From Nitrospirales bacterium (lineage in GTDB: Bacteria; Nitrospirota; Nitrospiria; Nitrospirales; UBA8639), in NCBI GenBank assembly GCA_021604005.1, contig BQIV01000013.1, forward strand, positions 45,658-109,657: a DNA stretch of 64,000 nt. The letters are read 5' to 3'. Both the position numbers and the translations under genes were made by a program. The notes under the pieces were generated by a model that was not told the origin of the DNA, did not search any database, and saw nothing but the letters and a program-made list of their open reading frames with translations. Below are positions 9,763 to 19,206 of the stretch, in pieces (the first letter of the stretch is position 1; each line of letters opens with the position of its first letter).

Positions 9763-11358
9763 CTAGTGACCTTTGGAGAGATCGACAAGCCGCGCAGAGA
9801 GGATCCCGTCCTCTCGCTTCACAACATCTAACACCTCTACTGGAGGAGGCGCATCTAACCCGAGGATCAGCAATGCTTGCCCACCTTGCTGTTCAGCACG
9901 AGAACATTGCATTTGCGCGATATTCACCGAATGTTCCCCAAGGATTCGTCCGACGGTCCCAATGACACCAGGACGATCAACATTGTCGATCAAAATCATT
10001 TGCCCATCGCAAATCACTTCGACCTGGAATTGGTTGATTTCGACAATGCGAGGTTCTTGCCGGTGAAAGAGTGTGCCGGCAAGATGGTAACTCTTTTGCC
10101 CTGTATCGACTTTGATACGAATAAGACTGGTGAAATCTCCGGCGTCACTACTCTTGACCTCTTTTACTTCGACACCACGTTCTTTCGCGACAACCGGAGC
10201 ATTGACAAAGTTAATGACATCTTCCAGGATTGGCGACAGCAAGCCTTTGAGCACAGCCGTCGTCAGTGGAGCCACCGATAGCCCAGCCACTTCACCAAAA
10301 TATTCAACGGTAACAGATTTGATTCCACCTTCAATCAGCTGAGCCTGGAAATGCCCCATGCGCTCAGCCAACGTTAAATACGGTTGAAGCTGAGGAAGCA
10401 CCTCCGGCGATACCGACGGAACATTGACCGCACCACGGGCCAGCCCACGTTTGAAGTAATCCACAAACTGTTCGGCAATGCCAATCGCCACATTTTCTTG
10501 TGCTTCTTCAGTCGAGGCCCCGATGTGGGGTGTGCAGATAAAATTGTCGAGCGTCAGCAAGGGATGATCGGCCTTGATCGGCTCTTCTTCAAATACGTCA
10601 AACGCGGCCGCATAGACCTTCCCGGCTTTCAACGCCTCATATAAATCCTGCTCATTGATAATGCCGCCTCTTGCACAGTTTACGATCATCACACCGTCTT
10701 TCATGTCCTTGATCGTCGTGGCATTGACCAGCCCCTTCGTTTCATTCGTCAACGGCGTGTGTACAGAGATGACGTCGGCCCGTTGAAACAATTCGGCTAA
10801 CTCAACAACTTCAATCCCCATTTGTTGGGCACGATCTTTTGCCAAATACGGGTCATACCCGATCACGTTCATGAAATGCCCTTGGGCTAATTTTGTCACA
10901 TGGGAGCCGATTTGCCCGAGCCCAACCAGCCCCATGGTCTTGTTATACAATTCCACGCCCATGAACTTACTTTTTTCCCATTTCCCCGCTTTCATGGAAG
11001 TCGTTGCTTGAGGGATCTTCCGGCTCATCGACACGACCATCGCCATAGTATGTTCGGCCGTCGTGATCGTATTCCCGCCAGGGGTATTCATCACAACAAT
11101 CCCGCGTCGAGTGGCCGCTTCACTATCGACATTATCCAGTCCCGTTCCGGCACGACCAATGATCCGCAGACGTCCACCCGCTTCAATCACCTCTTTTGTT
11201 ACCTTAGTGGCAGACCGGACGATCAGTCCTTCATAGTCCTTGATTTCCTCGAGTAACTCTTCTTTCGACAGCTTCGTTTTCACTCCGACGGTAAACCCGG
11301 CACGTTCCAACACTTCCACTCCACGAGCAGACAATTTATCGCTGACTAAAATATTCAT
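9763..11358 (-). CDS. serA: D-3-phosphoglycerate dehydrogenase (long form with ACT domain)
   Basis: First enzyme of phosphorylated serine synthesis, oxidising 3-phosphoglycerate with NAD. I take the ATG at 11358 (531 residues), preceded by AGAAGAG; a longer reading into the serC end is unlikely. Domain order is substrate/NAD-binding Rossmann pair (MGLVGLGQIGSHVTKLAQ; NCARGGIINEQDLYEAL; catalytic His in TPHIGASTEEAQ), an intervening allosteric substrate-binding domain (about residues 320-450), then a C-terminal ACT domain (DNVDRPGVIGTVGRILGEHS). This is the type I layout whose ACT domain usually binds serine for feedback control. serC lies 37 bases upstream on the same strand, so the first two steps of the pathway are an operon. 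Confidence 0.97.
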   Translation of the reverse strand: MNILVSDKLSARGVEVLERAGFTVGVKTKLSKEELLEEIKDYEGLIVRSATKVTKEVIEAGGRLRIIGRAGTGLDNVDSEAATRRGIVVMNTPGGNTITTAEHTMAMVVSMSRKIPQATTSMKAGKWEKSKFMGVELYNKTMGLVGLGQIGSHVTKLAQGHFMNVIGYDPYLAKDRAQQMGIEVVELAELFQRADVISVHTPLTNETKGLVNATTIKDMKDGVMIVNCARGGIINEQDLYEALKAGKVYAAAFDVFEEEPIKADHPLLTLDNFICTPHIGASTEEAQENVAIGIAEQFVDYFKRGLARGAVNVPSVSPEVLPQLQPYLTLAERMGHFQAQLIEGGIKSVTVEYFGEVAGLSVAPLTTAVLKGLLSPILEDVINFVNAPVVAKERGVEVKEVKSSDAGDFTSLIRIKVDTGQKSYHLAGTLFHRQEPRIVEINQFQVEVICDGQMILIDNVDRPGVIGTVGRILGEHSVNIAQMQCSRAEQQGGQALLILGLDAPPPVEVLDVVKREDGILSARLVDLSKGH

Positions 11359-11395
11359 AGGTATCTCTTCTTTCCTTTTGACTAGGAGTAGCGTA

Positions 11396-12478
11396 CTAGG
11401 CTTTACGTTTTTCAAAATCAGCCATGTAGGCAATCAACGCATCAACTCCAGCTTCAGGCATGGCATTATAAATACTGGCTCGCATCCCGCCAACGGAACG
11501 ATGCCCTTTCAGCGTGGTTAATCCCGCTTCTGTGGCGCCGGCGAGAAACGCTTTATCTAACTCGGCATCGGCCAACACAAAGGGAACATTCATCCATGAA
11601 CGAGCAGACTTCTCAACTGGATTACTATAAAAACTTGACCCATCAATAGCGGCATACAGCTTTTGGGCTTTACGTTCGTTGACTTGCCCTATCGCACGCA
11701 GACCTCCCTGCTCTTTAAGCCATTTAAACACTAACCCTGCTACATACACGGCGTAGGTCGGCGGCGTATTCAACATCGAGTCCGCTTCGGCTTGCTGGGC
11801 ATAATCATAGACGCTTGGTGTGATCGGTAGCACCTGTCCAATCAAATCATCACGAACAAGCACTAACGTGACGCCGGCAGGCCCAATATTTTTCTGAGCA
11901 CCGGCATATATGATTCCAAAACGACTCACATCGATAGGACGGGAGAGGATTGTAGAGGAAAAATCAGCCACAAGCGGCACGTCGCCGACATCCGGAATCC
12001 AATGGAATTCCACCCCACCAATCGTTTCATTTGGCGTATAATGCACGTAGGCCGCTTCGGGATCTAATTTCCAGGATTCAAAAGCCGGAATACTCGAAAA
12101 GTTATCGCCTTGAGAGGACGCGGCAACATTTACGTCGCAATACTTTTTGGCTTCGCTAATAGCTTTTTTCCCCCATGCCCCAGTCCAGATGTAATCGGCC
12201 TTGGATTTTCCTCGTAAAAGATTCATGGGGATGGTCGCAAACTGTGTGCTGGCGCCACCTTGTAAAAATAAGACTTTATAGTTGGCTGGCACACCAAGGA
12301 GATCACGAACATCCTGTTCGGCGTCAGCCGCGACTGAAACAAATTCCTTGCCTCGATGACTCATTTCCATAATCGAGGCTCCGGCATTATGCCAATTGGG
12401 TAACTCCGCTTGCGCTTGCTGAAGAACGGGCTCTGGCAACATAGCCGGACCGGCACTAAAATTATACACTCGCGACAT
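11396..12478 (-). CDS. serC: Phosphoserine aminotransferase
   Basis: PLP enzyme that converts 3-phosphohydroxypyruvate and glutamate to phosphoserine; it also serves pyridoxal phosphate synthesis. The 360-residue protein begins with the family signature [17 protein letters not shown] and has the PLP lysine in [11 protein letters not shown]. The C-terminal [16 protein letters not shown] block is also typical. Length is standard. It is the first gene of the serC-serA-hisZ-dnaB run; the 313 bases upstream should contain the promoter. A third pathway enzyme (serB) is not in the window. Confidence 0.97.
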   Translation of the reverse strand: MSRVYNFSAGPAMLPEPVLQQAQAELPNWHNAGASIMEMSHRGKEFVSVAADAEQDVRDLLGVPANYKVLFLQGGASTQFATIPMNLLRGKSKADYIWTGAWGKKAISEAKKYCDVNVAASSQGDNFSSIPAFESWKLDPEAAYVHYTPNETIGGVEFHWIPDVGDVPLVADFSSTILSRPIDVSRFGIIYAGAQKNIGPAGVTLVLVRDDLIGQVLPITPSVYDYAQQAEADSMLNTPPTYAVYVAGLVFKWLKEQGGLRAIGQVNERKAQKLYAAIDGSSFYSNPVEKSARSWMNVPFVLADAELDKAFLAGATEAGLTTLKGHRSVGGMRASIYNAMPEAGVDALIAYMADFEKRKA

Positions 12479-12791
12479 GTATGACTCCTCTTACACGAAT
12501 AGTAACGGCAGACGGTTTAATAAATACGTTTCAATGACCTCATACGCACACCCATAACGTTCGATTTCGTCACATCTTCACAAAACACACATCGACGCTA
12601 CGCTTGAATAAAACTTACCAGAGGAGAGCACCCTCCTGCGACGAAACGTTTCCTGGAAAAAGAGGCTACGCTAGCATAGGGTCCCAGGCCAGTCAAGAAG
12701 CATATCCGAGAACTTGTCTTGCAGCAGACAATAGCCTAAAATGCGCCTGCTTCCAATGACTTTTGACGAATACATGCATGTGAGGCGATAG
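12479..12791. other. Divergent intergenic region between serC and a small protein gene
   Basis: About 310 bases that must hold the serC promoter (minus strand) and the promoter of the 89-residue protein (plus strand). I see no riboswitch-like or strongly palindromic element that I can name. Confidence 0.4.
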
Positions 12792-13061
12792 ATGAATGGA
12801 CTGCGTTTTGAGCGTAAAGGTGAAGGGGATTACTATAAACTTATTTTGCACATCGGAGACTGTTATGTGCCGGTGAGTGACGACATTATTGAAGTACTTA
12901 CCCAACAGGCCTCCGCACCTGCGGATCAGTTTTTATCAGTCTTGCTTGACAAGGTAGGCTATTCATCCTATCTCAAAGAACAGATTCAGACTGAACTGGC
13001 CAAGGGTGGAAATACCAGCGCACAAATCAACGCACTTCAACAAGCGTTGGCGTCAGCCTAG
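12792..13061 (+). CDS. Small conserved-looking protein of unknown function
   Basis: An 89-residue soluble acidic protein. I do not recognise a named family. It starts at an ATG with a GAGGCG ribosome site. The N-terminal half (RFERKGEGDYYKLILHIGDCYVPVSDD) reads as a beta-strand-rich segment. The C-terminal half is helical and ends in a Gln/Ala-rich amphipathic helix. Codon use and amino-acid balance look like real coding sequence, unlike the antisense frame. It lies alone between divergent serC and a convergent TPR gene. Confidence 0.6.
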   Translation: MNGLRFERKGEGDYYKLILHIGDCYVPVSDDIIEVLTQQASAPADQFLSVLLDKVGYSSYLKEQIQTELAKGGNTSAQINALQQALASA

Positions 13062-13137
13062 ACAACCTGCGACCAGTGTCGATTCAGTAACAATTGGGGC
13101 ATTTTGAGGCTAATCGCCGTCATACTGATCGTGGGTC

Positions 13138-14160
13138 CTACCCTCTTCCCCTCCCAATTCGATCGATAAAGTTTAAAATACGTGACTTGCGGTCTGGGTC
13201 TTTTTCTAAGTCCAAGGCACGGCAATAATGCGAAGAAGCAATCTCTTCCTTTCCCTTCGTGTCGTACACCTGTCCCACACCAAATGTGGCACTGGCATCA
13301 TTCGGATTGGTCTGCAACGCTTTACTAAAATAATCTAACGCAGCATCAGGACTGCCTTTCTCGAAGAGATACCATCCAATAGCTGTTGCGGCAGGAGAAA
13401 AATCGGGAGCATGTTTCAGGGCTTCCTCATAGGCACGTTGCGCTAAATCCTTGCGGCCCTTCGTCTCATACATTCCGCCAAGTGCAAAATGGACTTCCGG
13501 ATCATTCGGCACAAGCTCCAACGCTTTTTTGTACTCAATAATAGCGGGTTCGATTTTCCCTTGCTCCGCTAAGGCACATGCTAAATTAGTATGGGCCACG
13601 GCATCATCAGGACGTAATTTTAAAATTTCTCGATATTGTGGAATGGCCATTTCCAATTGTCCCTGTTCTTGATAGACAACGCCGAGATTCAAACGTGCGG
13701 CGATATAACTAGGATCCTGCTTCACCGCTTCACGATACGATTTAATCGCCAGATCTTTCCGCTCCTTGAGCAGAAAAATCTGGGCCAGAAAAAAATGGGG
13801 GTACGGAGAGGTTGGATCCAATTGAATCGCCTTCTCATAACAGGCAACCGATTCTTCGGATTTTGCCGACTGTCCGAGAAATAAGCCTGTGACTAATTGC
13901 ACGTGGCTATTGTCGGGGGAATGCTCCTGTATCGTCTCCACCCACTTTTTCACCGAAGCGATATCTTCAGGCTCTTCCAAGGCTTGACTATGCACGTGCC
14001 AGGCCTTGGCAAAATTGCCTTGAATCAAGCTCGCAATATTAATGGCAAAAAATGCACGAGGGCTAGAATCCGGCCCCTCTGCCCATTCAGCCGCTTCGCT
14101 AGAGACCTTCGACCAATCTCCCTTGAGTATCGCGTCAACTATGACTTCTTCATGCTTCAT
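13138..14160 (-). CDS. TPR-repeat protein
   Basis: A 340-residue cytoplasmic protein (no signal peptide) made of about eight tetratricopeptide repeats from residue 65 onward (for example PHFFLAQIFLLKERKDLAIK and AHTNLACALAEQGKIEPAIIE). The repeats are canonical, with W/L-G-Y-A-P spacing. The first 60 residues are a different helical segment. No enzymatic domain is visible, so it is most likely an adaptor. Its neighbours, a ThyX-like protein upstream on the same strand and a small unknown protein convergent to it, do not define a partner. Confidence 0.82.
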   Translation of the reverse strand: MKHEEVIVDAILKGDWSKVSSEAAEWAEGPDSSPRAFFAINIASLIQGNFAKAWHVHSQALEEPEDIASVKKWVETIQEHSPDNSHVQLVTGLFLGQSAKSEESVACYEKAIQLDPTSPYPHFFLAQIFLLKERKDLAIKSYREAVKQDPSYIAARLNLGVVYQEQGQLEMAIPQYREILKLRPDDAVAHTNLACALAEQGKIEPAIIEYKKALELVPNDPEVHFALGGMYETKGRKDLAQRAYEEALKHAPDFSPAATAIGWYLFEKGSPDAALDYFSKALQTNPNDASATFGVGQVYDTKGKEEIASSHYCRALDLEKDPDRKSRILNFIDRIGRGRG

Positions 14161-14307
14161 TAATACAGATCTTTCTTAACGGCTCTGAACTCAAACCCAT
14201 CAGAGCGTATCTCGTAAAATCCAGAAGAGCCCTTTCACACCATAGGTGAAATACATGCGATGAGCCAAAATCATGTCGTCGACAGGGCTTTTTCAACACG
14301 TTCAACG

Positions 14308-15798
14308 TTACCGCGTCAGGGAATCCTCGATATCCGGCGGGGTGGCTTGAATCAGGCTGCCGAGATAGGAATATCGTTCCACCATTTTTTCTTTCATCAA
14401 CCACGCAATAGTTCGATACGACCAATGCCCCTTCACCCCCGACCGCAATTGCGACATATATTCCGCCTCGGCATAGTCCATCTTAAAAAGGCAGCGCACC
14501 CTGAAACCAAAAGGAATGGCATATAACGCCCCTTCCTGACTGGTAGTGCGAAGTTGTTCAATGTCGTGTCGCACGGCATCCATGGCCTGGCTATACATTG
14601 TCTCTAGCCCTGCTTCTATGAGCACCGGCGGCACATCATATCCATGCATCGTCGTAAAGTTTTGCTGAATCTGTTGGCAACGACGATGACGGTGCATATC
14701 CCGCCATCCTCCGATATCCATAAGAATGTCAAAAATAAAGGCATAGCCTGAACGAAACTCTTTAATCAATTCATCATGCAGACCACGCGATTGGAGCGCC
14801 ACGGCAACAAAGTCATATTTTTGCTCTTCAGACCATTGCTGGACCAATTCCAACAGACAGCGATATGGGGCATGGGCTACGCGATACAGCAACGTCGTCA
14901 CCAATTCGTCTAACGGCTCGTGCGGCTCAATCAAATCCACAGGATGGCTTCGTCCCGCCCATCCTTCCGGACGGTCCAACCCGGCATTCTGTAAAATCCG
15001 TTTTCCGACTCGCGAGAGATCACGATAGACGTCTGATTGGTAGGAACTGGGCACCGCATAACGAGCCAGCGTTGGCGCTAACGGCTCCTCCTTACTCACA
15101 TCTGTCTTCTCAAGTTCTGCCCATATCGAAGACGGCCGTTTGGCGCACGCCTCCTTCAAGTCTTCTCCGATAGACTTCAGTTCAGGCAGTTGTGCCGACA
15201 AGAGCCGCGAAATTTGCTTCTCCAACGTTCGAATGCTCACAACCTGTCCGACATTGGTCTTCGCAGCCAACGGAAGTAAGTAACGCGTGACATCGAACGC
15301 CCGTGCGGCAATCGTCCGGCGATACTGCGCCTCAGACATTGACTCTGGCCTCGGATCACGTTCCGAGAGAAATTGCTGAATAGGACCGGTTAATTCTCGA
15401 TAGACGGTAAAGAGACTGTTGAGAATTCCGTTATACGTGCCTTCCGTTTCCGGATCTTGTATGGAGGCGGGCAAAAAACATCCACTGGCTTCAAAGTTTT
15501 GATAGCGACTCGATTTGGCTTGACCGTCCCACAAGGGTTCATCTTCAATCCGAATGGCCGCGAGCTCCGAAATGTTTTCAAAACAAATGGTGACATGACC
15601 TAAGTCTGCAATCGAACCATGACCATACGCAAAATAGAATTGCTCCCAGAATTTTTCCGACGAATGAGAATGTACCCATGCCAGGCTCTCTTCAATAGAA
15701 TCTGGAGATCGGCTGTAACGCGCCAGTGCATAGGCAGATTTTTCCGGCGGCATCGGTGCCAGCGCGATCACTCGCTGCGCTTTCTTGTCAGAACTCAT
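14308..15798 (-). CDS. thyX: Tandem ThyX-like protein (FAD-dependent thymidylate synthase superfamily)
   Basis: A 496-residue protein with two ThyX-like halves, about twice the size of a normal ThyX (210-250 residues). ThyX makes dTMP from dUMP with methylene-tetrahydrofolate and FAD. The canonical motif is RHRxxSxNExSxRY. Here it is split: the N-terminal half keeps only the distal SSRY (residues 96-99), with IRIED where RHR would be. The C-terminal half keeps RHR (370-372) followed by RCQQIQQNF without the serines. Blocks such as ARAFDVTRYLLPLAAKTNVG and AYGHGSIADLGH match the superfamily. Whether the two halves rebuild one active site or the protein does something else cannot be told from sequence. 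The start ATG overlaps the stop of a small upstream frame (ATGA). Confidence 0.78.
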   Translation of the reverse strand: MSSDKKAQRVIALAPMPPEKSAYALARYSRSPDSIEESLAWVHSHSSEKFWEQFYFAYGHGSIADLGHVTICFENISELAAIRIEDEPLWDGQAKSSRYQNFEASGCFLPASIQDPETEGTYNGILNSLFTVYRELTGPIQQFLSERDPRPESMSEAQYRRTIAARAFDVTRYLLPLAAKTNVGQVVSIRTLEKQISRLLSAQLPELKSIGEDLKEACAKRPSSIWAELEKTDVSKEEPLAPTLARYAVPSSYQSDVYRDLSRVGKRILQNAGLDRPEGWAGRSHPVDLIEPHEPLDELVTTLLYRVAHAPYRCLLELVQQWSEEQKYDFVAVALQSRGLHDELIKEFRSGYAFIFDILMDIGGWRDMHRHRRCQQIQQNFTTMHGYDVPPVLIEAGLETMYSQAMDAVRHDIEQLRTTSQEGALYAIPFGFRVRCLFKMDYAEAEYMSQLRSGVKGHWSYRTIAWLMKEKMVERYSYLGSLIQATPPDIEDSLTR

Positions 15799-16058
15799 AG
15801 AACCTCGTATGGTATAAGAAACGCGTGAATATCGGGGTTTTCACGAAGTCTTTGAATATAATGAGGTGGCTCACAGTAAGCAAGCCTCTCATGATGGGAT
15901 CGACCGTACCCATAATGCCTAATGTTGACGATCGTAAGGGAAAACCCTTGAAACCCTGAAGAGCACTGGGTACACTCCCCGCTGGCTACTTGGGCACCTG
16001 TTATCTCACTCGGAGCAGGATCATCGCTCTCCATCAAAGGATGTGACTCACCAGCCAT
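15795..16058 (-). CDS. Possible small protein translationally coupled to thyX-like gene
   Basis: An 87-codon frame whose TGA stop overlaps the thyX-like ATG as ATGA, the usual sign of coupled translation. The predicted protein has a CTQC pair and a His/Tyr-rich centre (IRHYGYGRSHHERL) but matches no family I know. The ribosome site is poor. It may be a real short gene or a chance frame in the thyX leader. Confidence 0.35.
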   Translation of the reverse strand: MAGESHPLMESDDPAPSEITGAQVASGECTQCSSGFQGFSLTIVNIRHYGYGRSHHERLAYCEPPHYIQRLRENPDIHAFLIPYEVL

Positions 16059-16188
16059 TGCCCACTCGATTATCGTGCATAAGGCTATGACCTTGCCGCT
16101 TGGGATGCATTATTCCTTTTAACGTCAATGAAGCTTTTTGAGCGGACTATTTTTTTCTCAATGTACCTATAGATAAGTTTGGAACAGT

Positions 16189-17556
16189 ATGGCAGTACCT
16201 CTTCCAGAACAGTCCATGCATGGCCAGTGGTCCTCACGCTGGACTTTTATCTTAGCCGCAACCGGGGCCGCCGTCGGTCTCGGCAACATTTGGAAGTTCC
16301 CATACCTGACAGGCGAAAACGGCGGAAGCGCATTCGTCTTAGTCTATATCGTGTGCGTGGCTGCGCTGGGGATTCCGTTGATGATGTCTGAGATCCTTCT
16401 TGGCCGGCGAGGTCGATCTACCCCTATCAACTCCATGTGCGTACTCTCCGCAGAAACCAAAACCAGTCAATGGTGGCAAATCATCGGCTGGTCCGGCACC
16501 GTCGCCGGCATGTTGATTTTGTCATACTACAGCGTGATTGGCGGGTGGACATTGGCGTATATCTTTAAATCGGGCATGGGCACATTTAGCGGAGCCTCTG
16601 GAGAAATAGCCGCTTCCACCTTTTCAGAATTTGTGGGAAGTCCCGGTACTCTGTTCCTGTGGCACACCATCTTTATGGTCATCACGATGAGCATTGTGGC
16701 GGGAGGCGTTCAGGGTGGACTGGAAAAAGCCGTGCAGTATCTTATGCCCACGCTATTTTTCTTGCTCCTTGTGATGGTGGGCTACAGCATGACGACGGGA
16801 TTTTTCGGAAAAGGCTTAGCCTTCCTGTTCACTCCTGATTTCAGCAAACTCTCAGGGGCCAGCATGCTCACCGCCATGGGGCAAGCCTTCTTTAGTCTCA
16901 GCCTTGGCATGGGCACGATTATGATTTATGGATCATACGTGCCGAAGGGTACGTCTATCGCCAGCACCTCCGTAGCCATCGCACTAGCAGACACGGGCGT
17001 GGCCCTCCTCGCAGGAATGGCGATTTTCCCGATCGTGTTTGCCAACGGCATGGAGCCCGGATCGGGGCCAGGTTTGATTTTCCAAACGCTTCCCGTCGCC
17101 TTCGGGAACATGACCGGAGGCATCGCATTTGGTTCGTTATTTTTCATACTGTTGCTTGTCGCAGCATGGACATCGTCGATTTCGCTCATCGAACCGCTCG
17201 TCACATGGCTAATCGAAACCTATGGCATGTCACGAATCACCGCATCCCTCTGCTCTGGCCTCGCCACATGGCTTCTCGGGCTAGGGACAGTATTCTCCTT
17301 TAATATATGGAAGGAGGTTACACTCTTCGATCTGAACTTCTTCGAACTCCTCGACTTTCTCACCTCTAATATCATGCTCCCACTAGGCGGCATACTCATC
17401 GCCGTCTTCGCTGGTTGGCTCATGAAGGTCGAACTCACCAAATCTGAGTTGAATATCCAAAATCCCACTGCCTATCTCATCTGGCAAACCCTCGTGCGCT
17501 ACATCGCCCCTGTTGCGGTGTTTATCGTTCTGCTCAAATCTGTCGGCATTCTGTAG
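16189..17556 (+). CDS. Sodium-dependent transporter, NSS (neurotransmitter:sodium symporter) family
   Basis: Inner-membrane Na+-coupled symporter of the LeuT fold, 455 residues with 11-12 hydrophobic helices. TM1 carries the family signature AAVGLGNIWKFPYLTGENGG with the unwound Gly-Asn-Ile-Trp-Lys-Phe-Pro region that forms the substrate and Na1/Na2 sites. TM6-TM8 motifs (FFSLSLGMGTIMIYGSYVP; AAWTSSISLIEP) are also present. Bacterial members usually carry amino acids such as leucine, tryptophan or tyrosine; the substrate here is not predictable. It has no operon partner. A degraded copy of its last roughly 75 residues lies about 0.8 kb downstream. Confidence 0.93.
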   Translation: MAVPLPEQSMHGQWSSRWTFILAATGAAVGLGNIWKFPYLTGENGGSAFVLVYIVCVAALGIPLMMSEILLGRRGRSTPINSMCVLSAETKTSQWWQIIGWSGTVAGMLILSYYSVIGGWTLAYIFKSGMGTFSGASGEIAASTFSEFVGSPGTLFLWHTIFMVITMSIVAGGVQGGLEKAVQYLMPTLFFLLLVMVGYSMTTGFFGKGLAFLFTPDFSKLSGASMLTAMGQAFFSLSLGMGTIMIYGSYVPKGTSIASTSVAIALADTGVALLAGMAIFPIVFANGMEPGSGPGLIFQTLPVAFGNMTGGIAFGSLFFILLLVAAWTSSISLIEPLVTWLIETYGMSRITASLCSGLATWLLGLGTVFSFNIWKEVTLFDLNFFELLDFLTSNIMLPLGGILIAVFAGWLMKVELTKSELNIQNPTAYLIWQTLVRYIAPVAVFIVLLKSVGIL

Positions 17557-18061
17557 AGACGTAGTTCGTCGTTTAACCTTCGTATCTCGTGACCTGCAGA
17601 GAAAGTACCTTCGCATTGTCAGGGAAAAGGCTAGGATGAGAGTGAAAATACTGGAAATCTGAAAACGACCAACGAGAAAAATCCAGAATCTATTTTTTCT
17701 CCTGCACGAGCAAGGCTCTTTCAGACGCTTCCCAAACTCAACTTCTTCATTTTTTACCAACCTCTACAGAGACTCTCACCTATTCAAATCAGACAAACCC
17801 ATTGTTATCTCATCCTGTACAGTGCGTATCTAAATAGATAATCAATGAAACGTGTAAGAACTTTAAATCTCATTTCAATCTTTAGAATCTCGTTGAATAA
17901 CATTCAAAATACACACTCCCTTTAAGCTCACATTTATCTCTCAAAGTCTCTGCAACGCCCATAGCTCCCCGTCCGCGACAATGGCATTGCCCTTGCTTCT
18001 CCCTACAGTCATGAAGGGATACACATTGTTCTTTAAACAATGAAAAAGAAAGGGATAGACC
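17557..18061. other. AT-leaning intergenic stretch, no supported gene
   Basis: About 500 bases after the NSS transporter. Frames on the minus strand here have no family features and look like chance reading frames. It opens the accessory patch that runs to about 22.5 kb. Confidence 0.45.
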
Positions 18062-18325
18062 ATGCAAACGAATTTGACCAGCCACAACGGAGTGACAGAG
18101 CAAAACAAGGAAACCCCACATTGCCCTCGCTGCCAAGGGCTCTTGGTAAAAACCGACTATATGGATATGCTCCAAGGTGGGTATCTCTGGGGATCGGGAC
18201 AACGATGCGTGAACTGTGGCCATCTAATGGACCCCAAAATCCTGTTAAACCAGTTCCTCCAGCAAGTGGGTCCCAAAAACCCACCGACCAGGAAGCGACA
18301 ACGAAACGATTTCATTGCCGCCTAA
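18062..18325 (+). CDS. Small zinc-ribbon protein
   Basis: An 87-residue protein with two Cys pairs, CPRC and RCVNCGH, about 25 residues apart, followed by Met-Asp-Pro. This is the layout of a small treble-clef or zinc-ribbon domain that binds one zinc. A stretch DYMDMLQGGYLWGSGQRC joins the knuckles and a basic C-terminal tail (TRKRQRND) could contact nucleic acid. The ribosome site AAGGGA precedes the ATG. I recognise the general type (short orphan zinc ribbons) but no named family; role unknown. Confidence 0.68.
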   Translation: MQTNLTSHNGVTEQNKETPHCPRCQGLLVKTDYMDMLQGGYLWGSGQRCVNCGHLMDPKILLNQFLQQVGPKNPPTRKRQRNDFIAA

Positions 18326-18388
18326 CAGGGAAGCCGTCCCTAATCCTATTAGGACGAAACAGGGAGCGAACATCAACCGTCATGTCCA

Positions 18389-18625
18389 GACTTTTCGGAA
18401 TTGCTCGACGTCCAGACGTCCAACATCATGCTGCCACTCGCCGGCATGCTGATCGCCCTCTTCATCGATTGGCTCATGAACGTCGAACTCACTAAATCCG
18501 AGCTCGACATCCAAAACCCCACAGCCTATCTCGCCTGGCAAACCCTCGTGCGATACATCACACCGGAGGAATTCCCAATTTTCCGAACCGTCAAGTCAAT
18601 CATTGGCATCGCCTCCAAGTTATAA
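18389..18625 (+). pseudogene. Fragment of an NSS-type transporter (C-terminal end only)
   Basis: This frame encodes a near copy of the last part of the intact transporter at 16189-17556. By hand alignment, from ELLD to VRYI the two agree at 45 of 57 positions (shared blocks TSNIMLPL, VELTKSEL, IQNPTAYL, WQTLVRYI). Homology begins abruptly near 18389, with no start codon context and no upstream transmembrane helices. After VRYI the reading diverges and stops at 18625. The zinc-ribbon gene lies between the two copies. Divergence between the copies indicates an old paralogue remnant, not a recent duplication. Confidence 0.8.
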
Positions 18626-18772
18626 CGTACATTGCAACACAAGAAAATGCCTCAACGAGAATAAAAAACGAAGAAATAGGGCGATCATCTCTCGAAGAAT
18701 TTTACGTACTTTTACTTGCAGCATACGTTACACGAACTTCAGATGACTCTCCGGAATACGAGCGAGGTAAAC

Positions 18773-19206
18773 TTACGCAAAGGGATTTCGAACATCCAAC
18801 CAGGAAAACTTCAGAAAATCAGTGTCTGCAGTATACAGTTTTTTAATATCATGCTGGCGAAGCAGGGCAACCAGGTGCGCATCCAGCACAAGATTTCCAC
18901 GTACTGGCACCTCACCAGTTACCTCTCGATAGATCTCAAGAAATCCCTCCTCTTCCGACAACGATCTGACATGAGGAAGATTGAGCAGGGCCTCAATATT
19001 CTCAAGAACTTCATTCGGTGAAAGGGGGTGGGTAAAAATTCGTGGATGCGTCGCAATACGCAAATACGACATCAATGTGGGCCATGCGAGATAACAGAGC
19101 TCTGTATTCGACACACATTGCTCAAGAAAGCCACTGGCAGCCAAATGAAAGGAACTGGATCGATCCGAGGCGTAGAGCAGGTATCAACGTTAAGTGAAAA
19201 ACTCAC
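18773..19206 (-). pseudogene. Frameshifted VapC-type PIN toxin
   Basis: PIN-domain ribonuclease toxin of a VapBC pair, apparently broken. The downstream part reads cleanly (LRIATHPRIF, VRGNLVLDAHLVALLRQH, LYTADTDFLKF). The N-terminus is split across two frames. From a GTG at 19206, which overlaps the antitoxin stop as GTGA, the frame gives VSFSLNVDT. The continuation LLYASDRSSSFHLAASGFLEQ is in another frame, joined near 19180-19183. The break falls in the conserved DTN-type first acidic motif of the PIN active site, so bases were lost there (1 mod 3). Translation from an internal TTG at 19144 would lack the first catalytic aspartate. The toxin is therefore probably inactive. Confidence 0.8.
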
